Assembly (NCBI RefSeq): GCF_019320115.1
Contig: NC_089594.1
Coordinates: forward strand, 23,429,086 to 23,493,085
Reading direction: 5' to 3'
Length of the DNA: 64,000 nt
Source: Miscanthus floridulus
Taxonomy: Eukaryota > Streptophyta > Magnoliopsida > Poales > Poaceae
The notes under the pieces were generated by a model that was given only the letters and a program-made list of their open reading frames with translations, had not been told where the DNA came from and made no database searches. Positions 22,891 to 35,811 of the stretch are shown here, piece after piece (position 1 is the first letter of the stretch; every line of letters begins with the position of its first letter). Made by a program: the position numbers and the translations under genes.

Positions 22891-25525
22891 TAAAAGCTCT
22901 AGTTTGGTTTTAGTTAATTGATGAAACCCTAAGTGCTAACCTAGTTTATCAAGATGATTATGAGATAGGTAGCACTACTCCAAGTGATGAAGCAATGGTG
23001 AAGATCATGACAATGGTGATGGCATGGTGATGGTCAAATGCTTAAACTTGGAAAAGAAGAAAGAGAAAAACAAAAGGCTCAAGGCAAAGGTATAAAATGT
23101 AGGAGCCATTTTGTTTTAGTGATCAAGACACTTAGTGAGTGTGATCACATTTAGGATAGATAGCTGTACTATTAAGAGGAGTGAAACTCGTATCGAAATA
23201 CAGTTATCAAAGTGCCATTAGATGCTCTAATTCATTGCATATGCATTTAGGATCTAGTGAAGTACTAACACCCTTAAAAATGTTTGTGAAAATATGCTAA
23301 CACATGTGCACAAGGTGATACACTTGGTGGTTAGCACATTTGAGCAAGGGTGAAGAAGACAGAGGAGAGACCAGCATTGATCAAGTGACCGGACGCTGAC
23401 TGCCTGTGTCCGGTCGCGCTGACCTGGTGGTACAATAGCTAGGGTATACCACAGGACGCTGGGCTATGTCCGGTCGAGGTGGACCGAACGCGTCTGGTCG
23501 AGGAAAAACGGATTTGGACTCTTACTATACTCGACCGGATGCTGAGGCTCCAGTGTCCGGTTAGTAATACCGGAGCGTCCGGTCAGCACTTAGCCGTTGA
23601 GATCTGACGTTTCAGTTTTAACTCAAAGTGACATGTGGCTAAGATCAGTGGACCGAACACTGTGTCTAGGGTCCGGTCAGTATGATCGGAGCGTCCGATC
23701 AGAGCGCGTTTTACCCAGTGAAGGGGTATAACAGCTCTATTCCATGGGGGCTTCTATTTAAGCCTCATGGCCGGTTGTAGCTCTAACTCTTGCACATTTT
23801 CATTAACATAGCAATCTTGTGAGCTTAGTCAAAGCCCTCCCACTCATCTCCATCATTGATCCATCATCATTGTGAGATTGGGAGAGAATCTGATGAGGAC
23901 ATCGCCAAGATGGAGTCGAGGACGACTCCAATTCGAGAAGGGGAGGATGATGAGGACATCGCCACGCTGGACACACCGACGTCATGGTCTTCCCCAAGTT
24001 CCAATTCGTTCTCAACTCAGCTGCCACGTCGCCCTCAGATTCAGCAGACACGTCGTCACTGTTTCGGTCATAACTTCCTCATACGACATCGAAACGGGCC
24101 GTTCTTGGATGCGTTGGAAAGGGGACGACGACACCATCGTTTTGGATCTAGTCCCAGCTCTAGAAGGTCCGTGGATCATTCTGTGTGACCATGGCAAGGT
24201 GCTGCGTCACCTATTTGGGCCAACTTGGCCATGTATCGTGTCGGGCCTTAAGCCCAAGTTGTGGGCGCCTAACCCCTGGCCGTCCTCAACCCTAGGTCGA
24301 GTCTTAGACTATAAACACAGCCGCCGCCGCTGCTACACAATTGGGTTTTGTTTAGAGTTTAGTTTTCCATCGAGAAACTGAATCGTTCATTGTAACTGTG
24401 GTGACAAATCCTTTTACAGTGATCCAGGGCCCCCGTTCTTGATCTCCTCTACTGTGTCGATTAGTCCTTTGGAACCGAGTTCTTGAATCCTTTATTGATA
24501 TTCGTGTCATTCATATTTGCAATTTCAGATTGCGTGTTTTACCTTTTTGCTTGTGCTCTTCGATTCGCTTGCAGGAAAAGCCTTCTTGGCAAGGTCAATC
24601 AAGTTGTGCTTGGTTGATAACCAACGGAGCAGTGGTGTAACGGTTGCAGGGTTCGAATCGTGTCTGATTTGAAGCCGGATCGCCAACGTCGAGATCTCCA
24701 CAAATCGAACTTATCGGCTACCTCTCGGAAGATCGGGCCTGTACTCATCAGAATCCAAGTGCATTGCTTGAGTGATTGCATCTAGAGGCACTTGGTATTC
24801 GTGTTGCGCTACGGATTTTGCTTGTTACTCTTGGTGGTTGCCACCACCTAGACGGTTGGAGCAGTGGTGGAAGATTGGCATGAGTTGGTGATTGTTCGTG
24901 GCCATCTTCGGTGATTGTGAGGGGAGTTGTATCTTCCCCGGCGGAGTGCCGAAAGATAACTCTAGTAAATTGCTTGTGTCATTGAGTTACCTCACTTGTG
25001 GGTCGGTTCTTGCGGTGTCCAATCGTGTGGACGAGGTTTGTGAAACACCTCTTAGCCGCTGAACCACCAAGTGTTGGTCGACACAACGGGGACTAGCGTG
25101 TTGGCAAGCACATGAACCTCGGGAGAAAAATCAGTTGTCTCTTGTCATTTGCATTCTCTCGGTGATTGGCTTAATCTTTATCTTGTGATTGGTTCATCCC
25201 CTACACGGCGGTATAATCACCCTACTCACTTATTTATATTTTTGCAAACTAGTTGATACAAGCTCTTTAATGTAATTAGAATTGAGAGCTTACTTTATTA
25301 TTTACATTCATCTAGTTGAGAGCTCTTAATGAGTAGCTACATAGCTAGTTTGGGTGCCTAAGTAATCATTGCAACTAGAATTGTTGGATAGGTGGCTTGC
25401 AACCCTTGTAGAGCTAGAGCAAGTTTGCATTACGCTATTTGTCATACTAATCAAATTGCTCTAATTGATTTGTAGATTTTTAAATAGGCTATTCACCCCC
25501 CCTCTAGCCATATTAGGACCTTTCA
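22891..25525 (+). repeat. 3' LTR of copia copy 1, interrupted by a solo LTR
   Basis: 2635 bp, made of about 1770 bp of LTR plus an 860-bp insertion and its 5-bp duplication. Its first bases are TA instead of TG, a G-to-A change in the terminal dinucleotide. It carries the same CCGGACGC array and TATTTAAG box as the 5' LTR. Confidence 0.92.
23891..24750 (+). mobile_element. Solo LTR inserted in the copia 3' LTR
   Basis: The unit begins TGATGAG and ends CTCATCA, perfect inverted ends with TG...CA. GAATC is duplicated on both sides (23886-23890 and 24751-24755), and the 5' LTR shows the empty site. Inside is a CTATAAACAC promoter-like box at about 24308. The single unit with no internal region is what unequal recombination between two LTRs leaves. 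The style resembles a Ty3-gypsy LTR, but that is a guess. Confidence 0.9.
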
Positions 25526-28093
25526 CGTCACCCGCCCTTAGCCACTGACCGGTGGGACCTGCGTCACGTGGGGCCCATAGAATAGTGTCGTCTCCTTTGT
25601 GGAGACGGACACCGAGTCCGGTTCTGCCTCGTGCCATGCGCTCGTGCTCGCGACCAGAGGATCGCCGTTCCACGCTATAAAGCGCCTCCCGTACCCCTCT
25701 ACGTCGTTTTTCGCACCCACCGCCGCCTCGTTTCACATGAACACGAAACCCTAGCCCTAACGAGCCGCCAACACCGCCGTTGTCGATCTCCGCCCTCGCC
25801 GCTGTGCCGCCGTGGTGAGGCCCCCTCTGAGCTTCGCACCATCGCGGCGATGCCGCTGGTGCCCTTTTATGCCCTCCATCGCCCTCTCTGTGCGCTGCAC
25901 CGTCGCTGTCGCGCCATCGCGTGCTCCAGCCGCTCACGTCGCGCTCCGCCGCTGCCGTCGTGCGCACCGCATTCGCCTTTACGTGCGCAGCGCACCCATG
26001 CCCTCGTCGTACGTCGTTGTACCCCACAGAGCCGCCGCCGTGACCTTGACGGCGCCAGCAATGGCGTGCCGTCGCCCGTCGCGCCGCCCTGCCGCCGTGA
26101 TCCACCGTGGACCAGTGGACGCGGTCCACGGCCATGGTCCATGGCCGGTCCACCGGCCCCGCCCCATCCCGCGCCACCACGTGGCAGCCCACGCCGCTAC
26201 TACCGGTCAACACCGGTAGTTTTGCAGAAAAGCCCCTAGGTTTTGTCAAAATAAACCCGCAGTCTAGCCTAGTTCAAAAATAATTAGAAATAGGTCATGT
26301 TTTTAGCATTTTAGCCCTTGAACCCGTCAGTTTTTATGTTTTAGGTCCAAAGGGCTTTTTAAATCAGTTTTTAATTAATAAAAATGTGAAAAATTAATTC
26401 AATCTAATTAAAAAATGCCACTGATCTTCTTTAGGCCATAACTTTCTCGTTTTAACTTCGATTTAGGTGGTTCTTGTCGCTACACGTTCGTCTTTCCGAG
26501 TAACTTGCTTTCTGCTGATACTTGTTTTGGTGTACTGCTCTAATTATAATTTATTTGCTTGCATGTATTGCTCATGTGTGATGATTGATGCATGTAGAGA
26601 ACGAGCAGTTCGTGAAGGAAGAAGAGCAGGACCCGGAGGAGTTTGAGCAGCCCGAGGTTGACCAAGGCAAGTGTAGACACCATTTGACCATATTGTACCT
26701 ATTCATATATCAATGTTTACTTTCATGCATGTGTCCTAAATTATGCAAACCATAGGTTTTGACTAGCTTCTTTATATCCATATTTATATCCCATGGGGGT
26801 TTGTAGATAGGAATTAGGTTGCTTAGTTGCTCCGCTTACCTTACCACATGCTTAAAGAAAGTAAAACATGTTTCTCTATAATAATTTAATGTTGATGATG
26901 GATGTGGCTGCAACCATGGAGGCATTGAAGGACGTAGGAAGTTGTTGATAAAGGTTATGGACTGGAACTCTTCGTGGACGACCTCCTAGGATTTCCGTAC
27001 ATCTCCAAGCTATATGGCTCTGGCTTGGCTAATTAGTAGGACCATCACTTGCAAAGGGGTAGCTTACCTGGACTGGTACCTAGACTGGCGAAAAGTGTGA
27101 TTCAAGTTCGAGTATGGTAAGCCGGGGGACCCGTAGCGATGGGGATGACTTCCATATGCTTGCGTCATAACTAGCGGGTTACTCGCTGCTTGTGACCCTA
27201 TGAAAAGCCTCGTAGTGAAACCTTGCCTGCTCACCTTGGAAGTGTTTTGGGGAGTAGCTACCCCGGGCAATGGGAATCATGACTTAGAGTGAAAGTGTAC
27301 ACCTCTGCGCAGAGTTTGATCAAACTGGTATATCAGCCGAGCTCACGGACAAGAGCGGCCCAGCGCCCTCACATGAATAGGACCTAAGGAATCACCTGGT
27401 GTCATTGGAGAGGCTTTGGATGAGGTTGCTACCTCGAGTTTCTAACAGGATGGCGATCCTGAGTTCTTTTAGCAGGATGGCGATCCTGTGTGCTTACGAG
27501 GTTGTCACCTCGTGGTTATGTTGTTGAGGCTTTTAAATCATGCTTATAATTACTTGAACCTTAATTAAGGGTTGGGTTTTTAGCACAGATGATAGTAGTA
27601 GGTTGTTTTAAATAATTATACCTGTTTCCACTATAAAATGCTACCTGCAGTCATACCTATTAGCCTTTACCTTTGTTTAAGCCTGCATGTCATTTACTTT
27701 TCGTCTGTACTTGCTGAGTTTGACATGAACTCACCCTTGCTATAATCACAATAAAGGCTGCTCAGACGATCAAGATTGGGAGGATGAGTTTCCTGAAGAT
27801 CTACCTAGTTATTAGGCTCGTGGTGCTGCCGTCGACCTTCCTGTGGCGAGGTGGAATCTGCTACATCGTCGTCGTGCTTAATAATTCGTTGATCAGTGTC
27901 GTTTAAGTTGTTTTTCTGCTAGACTTTGATGAAGTTTTTGTAATGATGCTACGTTGTACTCATTTAAGTTCTTTTGTTCGAGACACTGTGTACTAGACCA
28001 TTAATGATGTCATTGCATGTGTGAATTTGAATCTTGGCGCACATGTAATTTGCCTTGGTTTTATCTCCTTCAAAACCCGAGTGTGATAGCCGG

Positions 28094-29550
28094 GACAGAG
28101 GGATAGTGTAGGCTAGTTTCAGGCAAGCCCACGCCATGCAGTCACCCATGTTTGGTTGGCAAAAAATAAATGGACCCAGACGTGAGTATGTTTGGTTGCC
28201 TGCATGGACCATTTCGATGAACAAACTTATACATGAGGCTGTGTTTGGTGTGCTCGCATGGATGTAGATGTGGTCACCCACGTATGGTTTTGGTGAAGTT
28301 ACCACCACATCTACCAAATTTGAAAACATAACCATTTGAGCCTCAGATTACACCACCACTGTTCACTGCTGCTTTGCTCAAGTACACAACACCTCACACG
28401 GCCAAGCTTACAAATCATCACAGGCTTTTGCATCGTACAAATACAAAACAAGTGACAACAAAAATTTGCCTCAGATTAAATGGCTTTTTGTCATTTCATC
28501 TTTGGGCTTGGAGCATAAGGAACATACAAAAGCATAATCCTCTAACTGATATTACAAATAAAACATCATTAAGGCCATGAAATCACCGGAAGCTTACAAC
28601 CTCAGGCATCAAGAAGTCCAATTTGGAACAACATTTCCTGAGGCATGTAAGTTTCTGATGATTCGATGAACTTAATGAGAACAAAACCAATTCTATGTAG
28701 ATGTCCAGTTCCTCACAAGCCCAAGATCATCAACATGTTTCTTTCTAGTATTTGCCATTGCATTCATTATCGGCATGACCAAACCAAGCAGGAACCAACC
28801 ATGTGTGCGGCATTGAGGATCTACGGTTTGTAAACATTGAATGAAATCATATGCAATGAAGAAGATCATCCAAGGAAGAAACAGATCGAGGACCCTACAT
28901 GCCTCATAGATGATTAGCTCCAAAAAATCATACATTGACTCACTGATGGCCTCATGACTCTTTATGTGTTGTTTGTATTCTTATTTGCAAATCATTGGTG
29001 CCTGCCAGCCTACAAAAACTCTCAGAAACTCTAACAAAATACATGGCACCCATGAAATGTGCTGCAACATCCATTGCTTGCCATCAACTTGACTATAACC
29101 CAATTGTTGCTAAGCAATGAATGATTCCAGCGCACCCGATGAATGACATGAAAAAATGCAACAGAAATCGACAAAGACTAGGCAGCCACCTCATTGTCCT
29201 ATTTGTCATCATTGGCCAGCAAAAATTCCCAACAGAAACCTTACCATGAATCATGAAGGCCATCATAGCAAGACCAAATAGATCCTAATAGCATTGCACA
29301 AACCTGATGTCCAAACCACATAGGCTAGGAAACATGACCTTTGGAAATGAAACAAAACCCAACAAAACCACGTTCAAACACTTGTATGAAAATAGCATTG
29401 TTAGGCTCAGTTTCATTGCCAAAGCCCTCAGATATAAGAAAACCAAGAATCATGTACCAGTATACAAAACCAACAGGCCTCAGCTAGGTAACATGCATAA
29501 AAACATCATCATTGGTGGCACAAATAAACATCATCATTGATGGGCATGAA
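28094..29550. other. Left inner part of the Harbinger-like element
   Basis: Starts with the subterminal TTTGGTTGG-type sequence, then AT-rich DNA. I looked on both strands for PIF transposase motifs and found none. One 80-codon minus-strand frame at 28693-28935 has no recognisable domain. Confidence 0.4.
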
Positions 29551-32500
29551 TGTGGAAGAACCTCCTAAATTATATGGCCCACATGCACCTGTCATTGTCC
29601 CAAAGACCTCCGACAGCAATGCACATGTACCAAATAACTTAAAAGGTCTGTCGGGTGTCCTCGAGAAACCCAAATCATCCACATTTTACAACTCATACCA
29701 GGATCAACAAAAGAATAACTACAACATTACAACATTTGTTACAGAACATACATCAGAGTGCAGAGGAATTATAACATAAATTTTACAAAACATAAGCAAG
29801 TTACTTTTATAACTTAACTTTAATTGTGGAAGTCGAGTAGAACTACAAAAGACAACTTAGGTAGAGCACCTAAGTCAGGAGAGGACAACCCGATCATATC
29901 GAGCCCACCGACATGACTTGATCAGCAACACTGTCAGCACCTGCAACAGGGGTCAACAAACTCTGAGTACATGAGGGTACTCAGCAAGACTTACCCGACT
30001 AAAAGAAAAGACCCTAAGGATATGCTGGCTTAAGGGAAGTAGTGGAGCTAGAAAAGGGAAGTTTTGCAGAAAAGCTTTACTATAAGTTGATCCTTACTTC
30101 AATTTTTAGCAGTGCATTAGGTCATTACTAGTATTCAATTTTGCACCTGAACTACTTCAATCACTTGATTCAAACAACATATCTCATGCCCATCTTTTCA
30201 TCTCTTTTCCATAGTCACCATGTTCCATTTGTTAAACTACGATGTATGGTCGGAGGATCAAGTCTCCATAATCGAGGAGCAATGACGATTCGAACCGATT
30301 ATACCCAGCTAGGGATCCCTATCCACACGGTATATGTAGAACCAACTCATGCATATACCAACCTTACCCTCAGATCCTCCAAAACCAGAACGGTTCCACG
30401 CCACCTAAGAGTACAGTACTCTACTACTCCAGCCCTTGGCCGCATGGGTACACATTACTCTTGCCATCTCTCCACTCCCAGTGCGCGGGTAGTCGTTCTC
30501 GTAATGGATTCACCGAGGTCCCAGGCTTACCGTAGTATGTGGCTAGTTGCAAAGTCTTGATCACAACAGGCCTACAACGAACGGTTCCTGAGCGACACAA
30601 ACGGAAGACTACTGGTAATCAGGACCAGCCATGTCACCCCTACATCCTGCCTGGTCTCAAATTATTCATCATCACTTGCTTGTTCCCATGATAGCAATAT
30701 AGCCAAACATGATTCAGTAACCACCTATATCTCGCAGTGACAGTAAATCACCTGACTTCTACCGAAGTCTAAGCAGGGCTAAGCATAACTCATTAAACAA
30801 AAACTAGCAAAGGATATCATCTGGATATAAATGTGGATCAAGGTAATCATGTAGCAACGGTATCGACCAACTCCTACTAACTTAATACACATCACACTAG
30901 ACTTAAGGTGAAATAAAGCATTTGTAAAATAGAGAAGGGTTTATGCTCCGGGGCTTGCCTGTGTTGCAGAGAAGGTTAGTTCCACACAGAGGTCTAGGAG
31001 ATAAGCTTGGCACCAACACCACTGACGGACGACTCCAGCACCAAGGATGGATGAACCTCCGTCGGAACTTGATCAACATGAACTTCTCACTCTCGTATGC
31101 ACTACACGTAAATAAATGATGCATGCTTTAGCATGATGGAATACATGACATGATATGCATGGAAGTGCATGGATGAAAGCATAACAAACTTAATTAACTT
31201 GAGTACAACTTTCCTTCACGATAAAGCTAAGTTGATTACTTACAAAACAAGTTTTAATTATTATTAATAAGTTAATTAGGAGTACACCAAGTGATCAACT
31301 TGCCAAGGAACAGTGGGATGCTGGTGTTCTAAAGTCCACAATCAACCCCAAAAATTCACTCAAGTCATTTCATGATTTATGCTAACCCTTTTGGTAATTA
31401 TTAACTAGTAAATAAAGCATGGAATTAATGATATAATTAAACATCATCAAAGTAATCCCAAACTTTTTGTAAAGGTAGACATTATCATAAAACAGTTACA
31501 CAAAAAGTTTCATAATTATTGGATCATTATTTTAGCCTTTAAAAATCATGGAACACACATTTATTAATTAAAAGAGGTAATTTTAGAACATTAAAAAATT
31601 ATTGATTTTCATAATTTCATATTTTTCCTAGATAGACATCATCGTAAAAAAGTCACAGAATTAATTTCATATTTTTATCATGTCTAATTATTTAGTTATG
31701 AAATTCACAAGTTTCAGCTGAAAATAGAAAAAGAAAAAGAAAACACTGTTGGGCACTATTCATATGAGTCACGAGATTTACATTGGGAACCCTGGAGGAG
31801 CTTCTATTTCATTTTTCTCCTTGCTTCTTCTTCCTTCGAACAGAGCAGAGAGCAGAGGCGGCGATGGCCGTGCCGGTTCCGTCCATGGAGGAGTCACCGG
31901 TGACGAGCGACGGAACAAGGGCACGCCTGGGCCAGCGCGCACCTGCTGGTGCCCGCACCAGGGCTTGCGACGGCCGGCGGCGAGCTGGCTACGCACCCAG
32001 GCGGCCCAGATGGCGTGCACCGGCGGCGGACTCGCGTTCCGGTGACCACGACGCGCGTCTGCAAAAACCGCTGAGCCAATGAGCTCCATCGCGGCAAGAC
32101 GAAGCTATCACACAAAATGGAAGGGAGAGAGAGCTACCAGAGTGAGCTGGGCATGTCGAGACGCAGTTCGGCGGCCATGGCGGGCGGCCGCGGAGAAAAG
32201 CGATGGCACGGGCAACTCCGGTAGTGTGAGGCAGCGCGAGCGGGTCAGTGAGCTGCGCAAGGACGAGTCGAACTCGGCTGCGAGATGGAGCGGCCGGAGA
32301 CGAAGCGTGGACGGCGAATTTGCCGGCGAACGGGAGCTCGCCGGCGACGTCGAGAAAGAAGAAAAAGAAGACGGCGGTGGCTCCGGTTTTTAAAGGGCGA
32401 GGACGACGTGGTGGCCTCGCCAGCACCTTCGCGATCTCGCCACGCAGGCGTCCGCGCGGAGAACACCGCGAAGGCGCGGCGAAAACGAGCACGGCGATGA

Positions 32501-33047
32501 TGCGGCAACGGATGGATCGTCGAGGTTACTGTAGCAGGGTCCCGGTTTTCAAATTCTTCAAATTACTTCAAAAATTGCATGGAAACTTCAAAAACTTGCA
32601 ACATGAAAGTTGCTCAAAATTAAAAGCTCTACAACTTTTATTTTTGGACCAAAGTCAAATTCCGAATATTTTTGAAGTTAGGTTTTCAAATCTTGATTTT
32701 GAATTTAGTGTTAATAAATAATTCATTTTCTAATTTGGTTTTCAATTAGTGAACAATCATTATTCAAACACCACAACCATTAACACTATTTCAAAGCTCA
32801 AGCATCACACCAATCCATAGAATCAAAATTTTAGACAAGTTTTATTCATGAAAAAAACCTATTTATTAAATTCTCCAAAAGTTAGATTTATTTACCACTA
32901 TTTCATTAAACATATAAACTTGACATATGCAACATGAGCATGCTATACTTGAAACATAAAATGCATTTATGCCATGACACTAGATTATTATGCATGATAA
33001 TGACATGATTAAGGTTTTAATTGTTCAGTAACATCTTGGATGTTACA
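29551..33047 (-). mobile_element. LTR-like element (possible large solo LTR), minus orientation
   Basis: Ends TGTGGAAG and GATGTTACA; ATGAA is duplicated on both sides (29546-29550 and 33048-33052). Read on the minus strand it begins TGTAACATCC. At 3.5 kb it contains a GC-rich block (about 31850-32500), an AACTTTCATGTTGCAAG-type stretch and a segment at about 29830-31000, all characteristic of high-copy grass retrotransposon repeats. It has no gag, pol or internal second LTR. It is similar in size and layout to the element at 13968-28088, so the two may be members of related families. Confidence 0.6.
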
Positions 33048-33052
33048 ATGAA

Positions 33053-33597
33053 AACATGACTTAGTCCATTCCCAGCCTTCCTGAATGGCATTCAACATTC
33101 GGTTGCAATGGGACTGACTACCATGAGTTCAAAAAAGATGATCAGAAACAAGGGAAAAAGAATAGCTACCTCAGATGATTACTGGTTGCATCATAGGCCA
33201 AGCTAGAACCTCACCCAAACCTGCATCATCAATCATGAAACCATCAGAACATATAACCTGCATCATCCAACATAACAGCATGTCTACCATGAAGCATGTC
33301 CACATCAACTAGTTCCTTGGCACCAATAGAGGTACTAATATCAACTCCACCTCCTAGATGGATCTGTCCACACCACAGAAGCCTCACATCCTTCACCATG
33401 TACCCTATATTATAAAAAATATAAGCAGCCAACAGAGGCTACTTTAGTATTTATGCCCAGCACCATAAGTTCTTGCCTAGCACCATCAGTTCTCCCTAGC
33501 ACCATCAGAGGTCAGTGCTACTTAACTTACCAAAAACAGCATAGGTAAGTTAGCATGGCTATATGCAAAAGAGGAGGGCCAACACAAAATGTACCTA
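33053..33597. other. Inner part of the Harbinger-like element, 3' of the Myb/SANT gene
   Basis: AT-rich, with a short AGCACCATNAGTTC-type direct repeat at about 33460-33510. No coding region recognised. Confidence 0.4.
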
Positions 33598-34638
33598 CTG
33601 AAAGTAGGTATTGCTGAGGTAGGTCCTAAGCCACAGGACCTTGTGTTCCTCAGATATCTGCACAAAGCAAAGTCCTTCAGCCTTGTTCTTCAGCAGGTAA
33701 ACAGAGCAAACATGAGTGCCTCAGCTGAGTACCCAGGGCAACACATGACACACCCATACAGGTCCTGATGCACCTCATTGTGCAGTGGGGTCTTGAGAGC
33801 CTCACCAACAGAAGCAACAGCCTTGACCATGCCAGCCATGAGATCAACCTCCTCTTGTGTTAGCTTCCTCTTCTTCCCAACCCTCTCCCTCTCCTCACTG
33901 CCCTTTGAGCTTTCTAGGCCGAGGTCATCATGCTTGGCAGACTGTGCTTCTGTCTTGCCCTGGTTTGAGACCTCTCCACCAGTGTCAGAATCCATTTGGC
34001 CCATAGTAGTTCCCAAAGGCTCATTGGAACCCATAGCAAACCTACTAGTTGCCTGACTACCTCCAAAGATAGCCTCCATCTGAACATAGTTCTCTATAGG
34101 AGTGTTTAGGAACTTAGTATCAGTAGGGTGGTCCTAGGGAGTGAAGAGAAACTAATGTTAGATTTGAAAAGCATACCATAGACACTACTATATATCAAAC
34201 TGTTAGTACAGACTGCTTCACCTTGGTGTGGCCACAGAGGTGCTCATCATCCAGCACAATCATATGCAACTCCTCATTCCAAAGAGCACCACTAAGGTCC
34301 CTAAGCCTCACTACCTTGACCCACCTTTGCCTCCACTTGCGCAGATGGTTGCAAATCTGTTGAACTGAGATAGCCACCCCATCAAACTCAGACAACATGC
34401 TAGCAACCTGCCTAACATGCACCCCTTTGAAACCTTTGTCAGTTTTCACTCCTTGAACCAGAAGGTCATGGAACCTCCTAAGCATGAAACTGGACAGCAT
34501 AGGAGTCCAGTGCATAGGACCATTGGGGGCTTGGGGTGCAGGCACATCTACCCCAGCCTCTCCAACAAGTGCATCATTAGCACCCACAAGGAGATCAGCA
34601 TCATCAATCAGATTGATCTGCTCACCCAACCCTGCCAT
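33598..34638 (-). pseudogene. Myb/SANT-like DNA-binding protein (Harbinger ORF1 type), frameshifted C-terminus
   Basis: Two exons: 34638-34222 and 34133-33690, joined by an 88-nt intron with GT and AG ends. This frame gives 286 residues. The N-terminal half matches a Myb_DNA-bind_3 domain: MHWTPMLSSFMLRRF, then LSEF, ICNHLRKWRQRW, and LSGALWNEELHMIVLDDE. Exon 2 starts DHPTDTKFLNTPIENY, typical of this family, followed by a Ser/Glu-rich part with KKRKLT. The frame stops at 33690, but the adjacent frame continues with LLKNKAEGLCFV and VLWLRTYL to a TAG near 33598, which fits the family C-terminus. A one-base loss near 33705 would explain this. In PIF/Harbinger systems such proteins bind DNA and help bring the transposase to the element. 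The start ATG follows a TTGGTAG acceptor, so an upstream leader exon is likely. Confidence 0.7.
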
Positions 34639-35794
34639 TCCTACCAACAGATACACCCATATTTAAGAATAGAGAGAACATCAATTCACAGGAGGTCAAT
34701 GATAGGAGGATAATGTTCCACAAATCAATAGCATCATTGCTCAGTGCCATAGGTCTCATATAAAATCTACATGAATCAACAATTGACAGTATCAAAATAG
34801 AACACAAAGCAGCAGTGGTTCATGGCAAACTTTACTAGTACCAACAAATCAACATTGCTTTCCCAGATAGGATGGTGCAAAGAGCATCATAATGTGAACA
34901 ACTAAACCATGCAATAGCAAGACATACAAAACCAACATGGACTAAACCGCTACTATTGTGATCTAACTGACATCTTTTAATGAATCAGTGTGGTATTTGA
35001 GAAAGAAAGACGCGGCTGCCACACCAGACGATGGTGCTCCTCCAACATCTACTCTAGAAAAAACTAGATAGATCATTGACCTAGGCACTGAGCTCAGTTT
35101 ATCAAGATATACAATCATCATGTGTACTGACAAAACCAGCATCAGCTAAATCATCATGTGCTCAGTTTAAATCATCAATATTAAGCATCATCATGTGTAG
35201 TGACCACAGCACCATCCTATTCGAGCAAAATCAATAGCATGACATGTACAAAATCACCAGATCTGAGGCAGGCACAACTAGATTCTCATAAAAACGAACA
35301 GATCTAGAGGTACCAACAAGAACAAGAACCCTAGACAACAGTGCACACGACGAAATTGTATACAATCAGAGGCAGAGGAAGAGGGGTAAGGGGAGGTATA
35401 CCAGCTGAGGCACCGGAGAACTAAGGGTCCACCACCGGAGGGAGACGCCGGCGAGAAACCGGCAGACAGCTGGAACAAGAGGGCTCACCGGAGGAGTGGA
35501 GGCAGTAGAGGAGTGGAGAAATGGGGGCAGTAACCCTAACTCCAGCACCGCGCGTGCCTTTTTATCGCGGGATGGAGCCATCTCTCGCCAAGCTTTCGCG
35601 CGCGCGCCTAGGGTACCCGCACTGCGTCGCGCCGTCCCGGCTCGCGAGCGAAGCTCGCCTCGAGGATACGAAGCCAGCCGGGATAGAGGAGAGGAAATGA
35701 ATCGGATGATTCGAGAAAATGGTACGAGTAGGGCAACCAAACATGAACCAGGTGACGCAAATGGACCCGGATAGGCCTTTGCACCATGCTATTC
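34639..35794 (-). other. 5' region of the Myb/SANT gene and right arm of the Harbinger-like element
   Basis: The distal part is GC-rich. On the minus strand GATAAAAAGGCACG at about 35560 could be a TATA-like box, followed by a leader with a possible GGTGAGCC donor near 35487. This is weak evidence for the gene's own promoter and a leader intron. Confidence 0.35.
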
Positions 35795-35811
35795 GGGCAA
35801 CCAATCACCCC
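35795..35811 (-). repeat. Right terminal inverted repeat of the Harbinger-like element
   Basis: GGGCAACCAATCACCCC, exact inverse of 13941-13957. Confidence 0.75.

Larger units (their letters stand above)
14584..25525 (+). mobile_element. Ty1-copia retrotransposon, SIRE/Opie-like (copy 1)
   Basis: Ends TGAAAACTC and CCTTTCA with 5-bp duplication CGTCA on both sides (14579-14583 and 25526-25530). The order is 5' LTR, primer site, gag, protease, integrase, reverse transcriptase, RNase H, a non-coding tail with purine tracts, and 3' LTR. Integrase before reverse transcriptase defines Ty1-copia. The long LTRs, large coiled-coil gag with two zinc knuckles and about 10-kb unit point to the SIRE/Maximus lineage. 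The same family occurs inverted at 37371-47550. All coding parts are broken. Confidence 0.93.
13968..28088 (+). mobile_element. LTR-like element (possible large solo LTR), split by a copia insertion
   Basis: The ends TATAACACTC and, inverted, TATCACACTC are near-mirror copies, as if TG...CA termini had each lost their G or C by transition. GCCGG flanks both sides (13963-13967 and 28089-28093), a 5-bp duplication typical of LTR elements. The element's own length is about 3.2 kb once the copia insertion is removed. It contains a GC-rich left part with CAGCAGC and CCTAGCC runs, then a segment from about 26600 to 27850 typical of high-copy grass repeats. No gag or pol is present, so it may be a large solo LTR or a non-autonomous derivative. 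Confidence 0.65.

Noticed and set aside
25461..26249. 262-codon minus-strand frame
   Set aside because: Crosses the copia 3' LTR border into GC-rich repeat DNA; a real gene would not span that insertion joint.
31749..32721. Several GC-rich frames
   Set aside because: Within a high-copy LTR-like element; no conserved domain and frames overlap on both strands.
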